DNA of 15,628 nt, from NCBI GenBank assembly GCA_035267785.1, contig DATFLL010000056.1, forward strand, positions 1 to 15,628, in the 5' to 3' direction. Under the pieces are notes generated by a model. It did no database searches and had not been told where the DNA came from. It saw nothing but the letters and a program-made list of their open reading frames with translations. The position numbers were made by a program, and so were the translations under genes. Within the stretch, counting starts at the first letter, position 1. The number at the start of each line of letters is the position of its first letter. This stretch comes from DATFLL01 sp035267785. GTDB taxonomy: Bacteria > Pseudomonadota > Gammaproteobacteria > DATFLL01. Positions 14,324 to 15,628 of the stretch are shown here, one piece after another.

Positions 14324-14890
14324 TCAGCCGATCGGGTGGTGCTTGCCGACCACGCTCACGCTGCTGGCCTGCGGGCCCTGTTCGCCGGTCTCCTCGGCAA
14401 AACGCACCTCGTCGCCTATCTCGAGCTTGTCAAAATCGGCGTTGAGTACGCTGTTGCGGTGGAAGTAGACTTCGCGCCCGTCGGACGTGGCGATCAGGCC
14501 GTAGTCCTCGGCGGCGACCAGCCGCGACACGTGACCGTGCGGCGGGACCTCGTGCGTCTTGACGTTTCCCTTGAGCTTGCGCGCATAGTCTTCCAGCTGG
14601 CGTTGCAGCGCATCGAAGGCGTCGCGCAGTACGACGTAGGCGTCCTCATGGGCTTGATGTTGATGCGGTTCGCGGCTGACCACCAGCTCGTTGCCCGGTA
14701 CTGTCACGTCGATACGCACGTGAAACAAATTGCCCTGATGATGGTGCTTGTGCGGTGCCTCGATGACTACCCGGCAGCTCATGATGTGATCGAAAAAACG
14801 ATCGAGCTTCTCGGCGCGCTCGCGCACCTTGGCCTCGACGGCCGGTGAGGGCTCCATGTTGCGAAACGTGATCTGCAGCGGCAGTTGCAT
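14324..14890 (-). CDS. HPF/RaiA-type ribosome hibernation domain fused to a cold-shock domain
   Basis: The 188-aa protein has an HPF/RaiA (sigma-54 modulation) domain at about 1-105. It starts PLQITFRNMEPSPAVEAKVRERAEKLDRFF and includes a His-rich loop and DAYVVLRDAFDALQRQLEDY. A cold-shock-like OB domain follows at about 118-185, with degenerate RNP-1 (EDYGLIAT) and RNP-2 (VYFHRNSV) and the GDEVRFAEE strand. HPF domains bind the 30S decoding region and inactivate ribosomes in stress or stationary phase; the OB domain may add RNA binding. In the classic long HPF the C-terminal part is a dimerisation domain, so this is a different architecture. GGAGGAGG lies 9 bp before the ATG. It is the last gene of the right-hand minus-strand group. 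Confidence 0.92.
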   Translation of the reverse strand: MQLPLQITFRNMEPSPAVEAKVRERAEKLDRFFDHIMSCRVVIEAPHKHHHQGNLFHVRIDVTVPGNELVVSREPHQHQAHEDAYVVLRDAFDALQRQLEDYARKLKGNVKTHEVPPHGHVSRLVAAEDYGLIATSDGREVYFHRNSVLNADFDKLEIGDEVRFAEETGEQGPQASSVSVVGKHHPIG

Positions 14891-14924
14891 GGGTCTTTAC
14901 CTCCTCCCCTGTGCCCGGTCGCAG

Positions 14925-14939
14925 GCCCGTTCTTCGGGC
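14925..14939. other. short hairpin between the 92-aa gene and the HPF gene
   Basis: A 5-bp GCCCG/CGGGC stem with a TTCTT loop lies in the 65-bp gap. There is no T-run on the minus strand, so read-through into the HPF gene is likely. It could be an attenuator or a processing site. Confidence 0.3.
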
Positions 14940-14955
14940 TGGCTGCGCGCGGGCG

Positions 14956-15234
14956 TTATGTCGATTGTTGCTCCTGCTCCCCGACGGGCTCGGCGTCCAG
15001 ACTTTGCGGATGTGCCGTGCGCAGACATTCGGCATGCGTGTCCCAATACAGCGGCCGTTCGGTCTGCAGCATGCTTAGCAGGATGCGAAAATCCTCGGGA
15101 TGCAGGTTGTTCAGCCAGTAGAGATCGGTCAGGTGCTGCGCACCGCGCAGTACGATACGGCCGACCCCGCACGTATCGGTTCGGCCCGATGGAATCCACT
15201 CGGCGAAGTAGTTGCTGACGGGTACGACGGCCAT
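14956..15234 (-). CDS. small hypothetical protein in the CBS-HPF group
   Basis: I do not recognise this 92-aa protein. It has no signal peptide or membrane helix. The centre is fairly hydrophobic with aromatic and charged residues (GRIVLRGAQHLTDLYWLNNLHPEDFRILLSML) and looks like a small folded domain. The C-terminus (about 77-92) is acidic and Gln-rich and probably disordered. I chose the ATG at 15234 because AAGAGGA lies 6 bp upstream and the frame upstream of it reads antisense-like, low-complexity sequence overlapping the CBS gene. It follows the CBS gene by 43 bp and precedes the HPF gene by 65 bp, so co-expression and a stress-related role are plausible, but neither is shown. Confidence 0.65.
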   Translation of the reverse strand: MAVVPVSNYFAEWIPSGRTDTCGVGRIVLRGAQHLTDLYWLNNLHPEDFRILLSMLQTERPLYWDTHAECLRTAHPQSLDAEPVGEQEQQST

Positions 15235-15277
15235 GGCTTCGTCCTCTTGAACCAGTTCCTCTTCGATGATGCGCTGT

Positions 15278-15628
15278 TCAGGCGCGCTGGCGCTGTTCGT
15301 GTCGCTGCTCGCGCCGGAACAGCTCAACCAGGTCGGCCAGTTGTTCGGCGACGAGGTCGAGCAGGTCGTCGACCGAGACGATGCCTTCCAATCCTCCCTC
15401 CCGGTTGACAACCGGAATGCGTCGCACACCGTGGGCCCGCATCGCGCGCACGGTATCCAGCAGCTCGTCGTCCTCGCGCGCCGTGAGCAGGTCATAGCTC
15501 ATGATATCGGCGACGATGAGTGTCTTGGGATCGACGCCCTCTGCGAGGACCTCGATGACGATGTCCCGGTCGGTGAGGATACCGACCGGCGCGCGCCGCC
15601 CGGGATGGTTCTCGGTGACCACGATATC
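15278..15628 (-). CDS. CBS domain protein, 5' end cut by the window edge
   Basis: The frame stays open to the last base, so the start lies outside the window; the GTG at 15622 is not the true start. The visible 117 codons hold the end of a first CBS repeat (VGILTDRDIVIEVLAEG) and a nearly complete second one (VADIMSYDLLTAREDDELLDTVRAMRAHGVRRIPVV, then GIVSVDDLLDLVAEQ). The C-terminal tail is a charged helix rich in R, E and Q. Stand-alone CBS pairs bind adenine nucleotides and often act as energy or redox sensors; a partner is not visible. The stop is 43 bp before the 92-aa gene, which suggests an operon. About 30 N-terminal residues are probably missing. Confidence 0.9.
   Translation of the reverse strand, partial: DIVVTENHPGRRAPVGILTDRDIVIEVLAEGVDPKTLIVADIMSYDLLTAREDDELLDTVRAMRAHGVRRIPVVNREGGLEGIVSVDDLLDLVAEQLADLVELFRREQRHEQRQRA

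Noticed and set aside
15235..15495. N-terminal extension of the 92-aa gene into the CBS gene
   Set aside because: The extension is antisense-like in composition (Ser/Thr/Cys/Arg-rich), reads out of frame through the conserved CBS gene, and a good internal start exists at 15234.

Overview
The window reads as a GC-rich gammaproteobacterial chromosome segment, with no sign of phage or plasmid. The gene families (a DUF2333 protein, an M48 outer-membrane lipoprotein, a TfoX-like protein, a class I photolyase, a GGDEF/EAL protein, an HPF/cold-shock fusion) and the dispersed CCCTCTCCC-type palindrome suggest a free-living, probably environmental lineage such as Chromatiales/Ectothiorhodospiraceae. 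That placement is inference. No rRNA, tRNA, CRISPR array, transposase or integrase was seen.

Layout: 1-576 is a repeat-rich non-coding stretch with two 97% identical copies of a 138-bp sequence. Bases 577-2808 hold four minus-strand genes: a TfoX N-terminal-domain protein, a Lys/Arg/Ala-rich coiled-coil protein, a stand-alone MJ1316 (DUF504) protein and a two-helix membrane protein. Hairpin-rich intergenic repeats separate them. Bases 2961-4901 are a plus-strand pair, DUF2333 protein then M48 lipoprotein protease. An AEC-family transporter (minus) diverges from a photolyase (plus). The photolyase 3' end overlaps a convergent MFS transporter by 22 bp. Next comes a secreted MBL-fold hydrolase (minus) with a good terminator and a structured 5' leader.

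Bases 10042-10449 are non-coding. Bases 10450-14320 hold two tightly coupled plus-strand genes: an orphan ABC-type substrate-binding lipoprotein and a 947-aa sensor with the order TM, Cache-like region, TM, HAMP, PAS, GGDEF, EAL. This looks like a periplasmic ligand sensor feeding c-di-GMP turnover. The right edge is a minus-strand group: a CBS-domain protein cut by the window end, a 92-aa unrecognised protein, and an HPF/RaiA domain fused to a cold-shock domain, which suggests stress and ribosome hibernation.

The most interesting items are the substrate-binding lipoprotein (Asp at +2, so possibly held in the inner membrane) coupled to the c-di-GMP sensor, the small unknown protein between the CBS and HPF genes, and the word-like intergenic repeat families. 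I see no clearly new multi-gene system.
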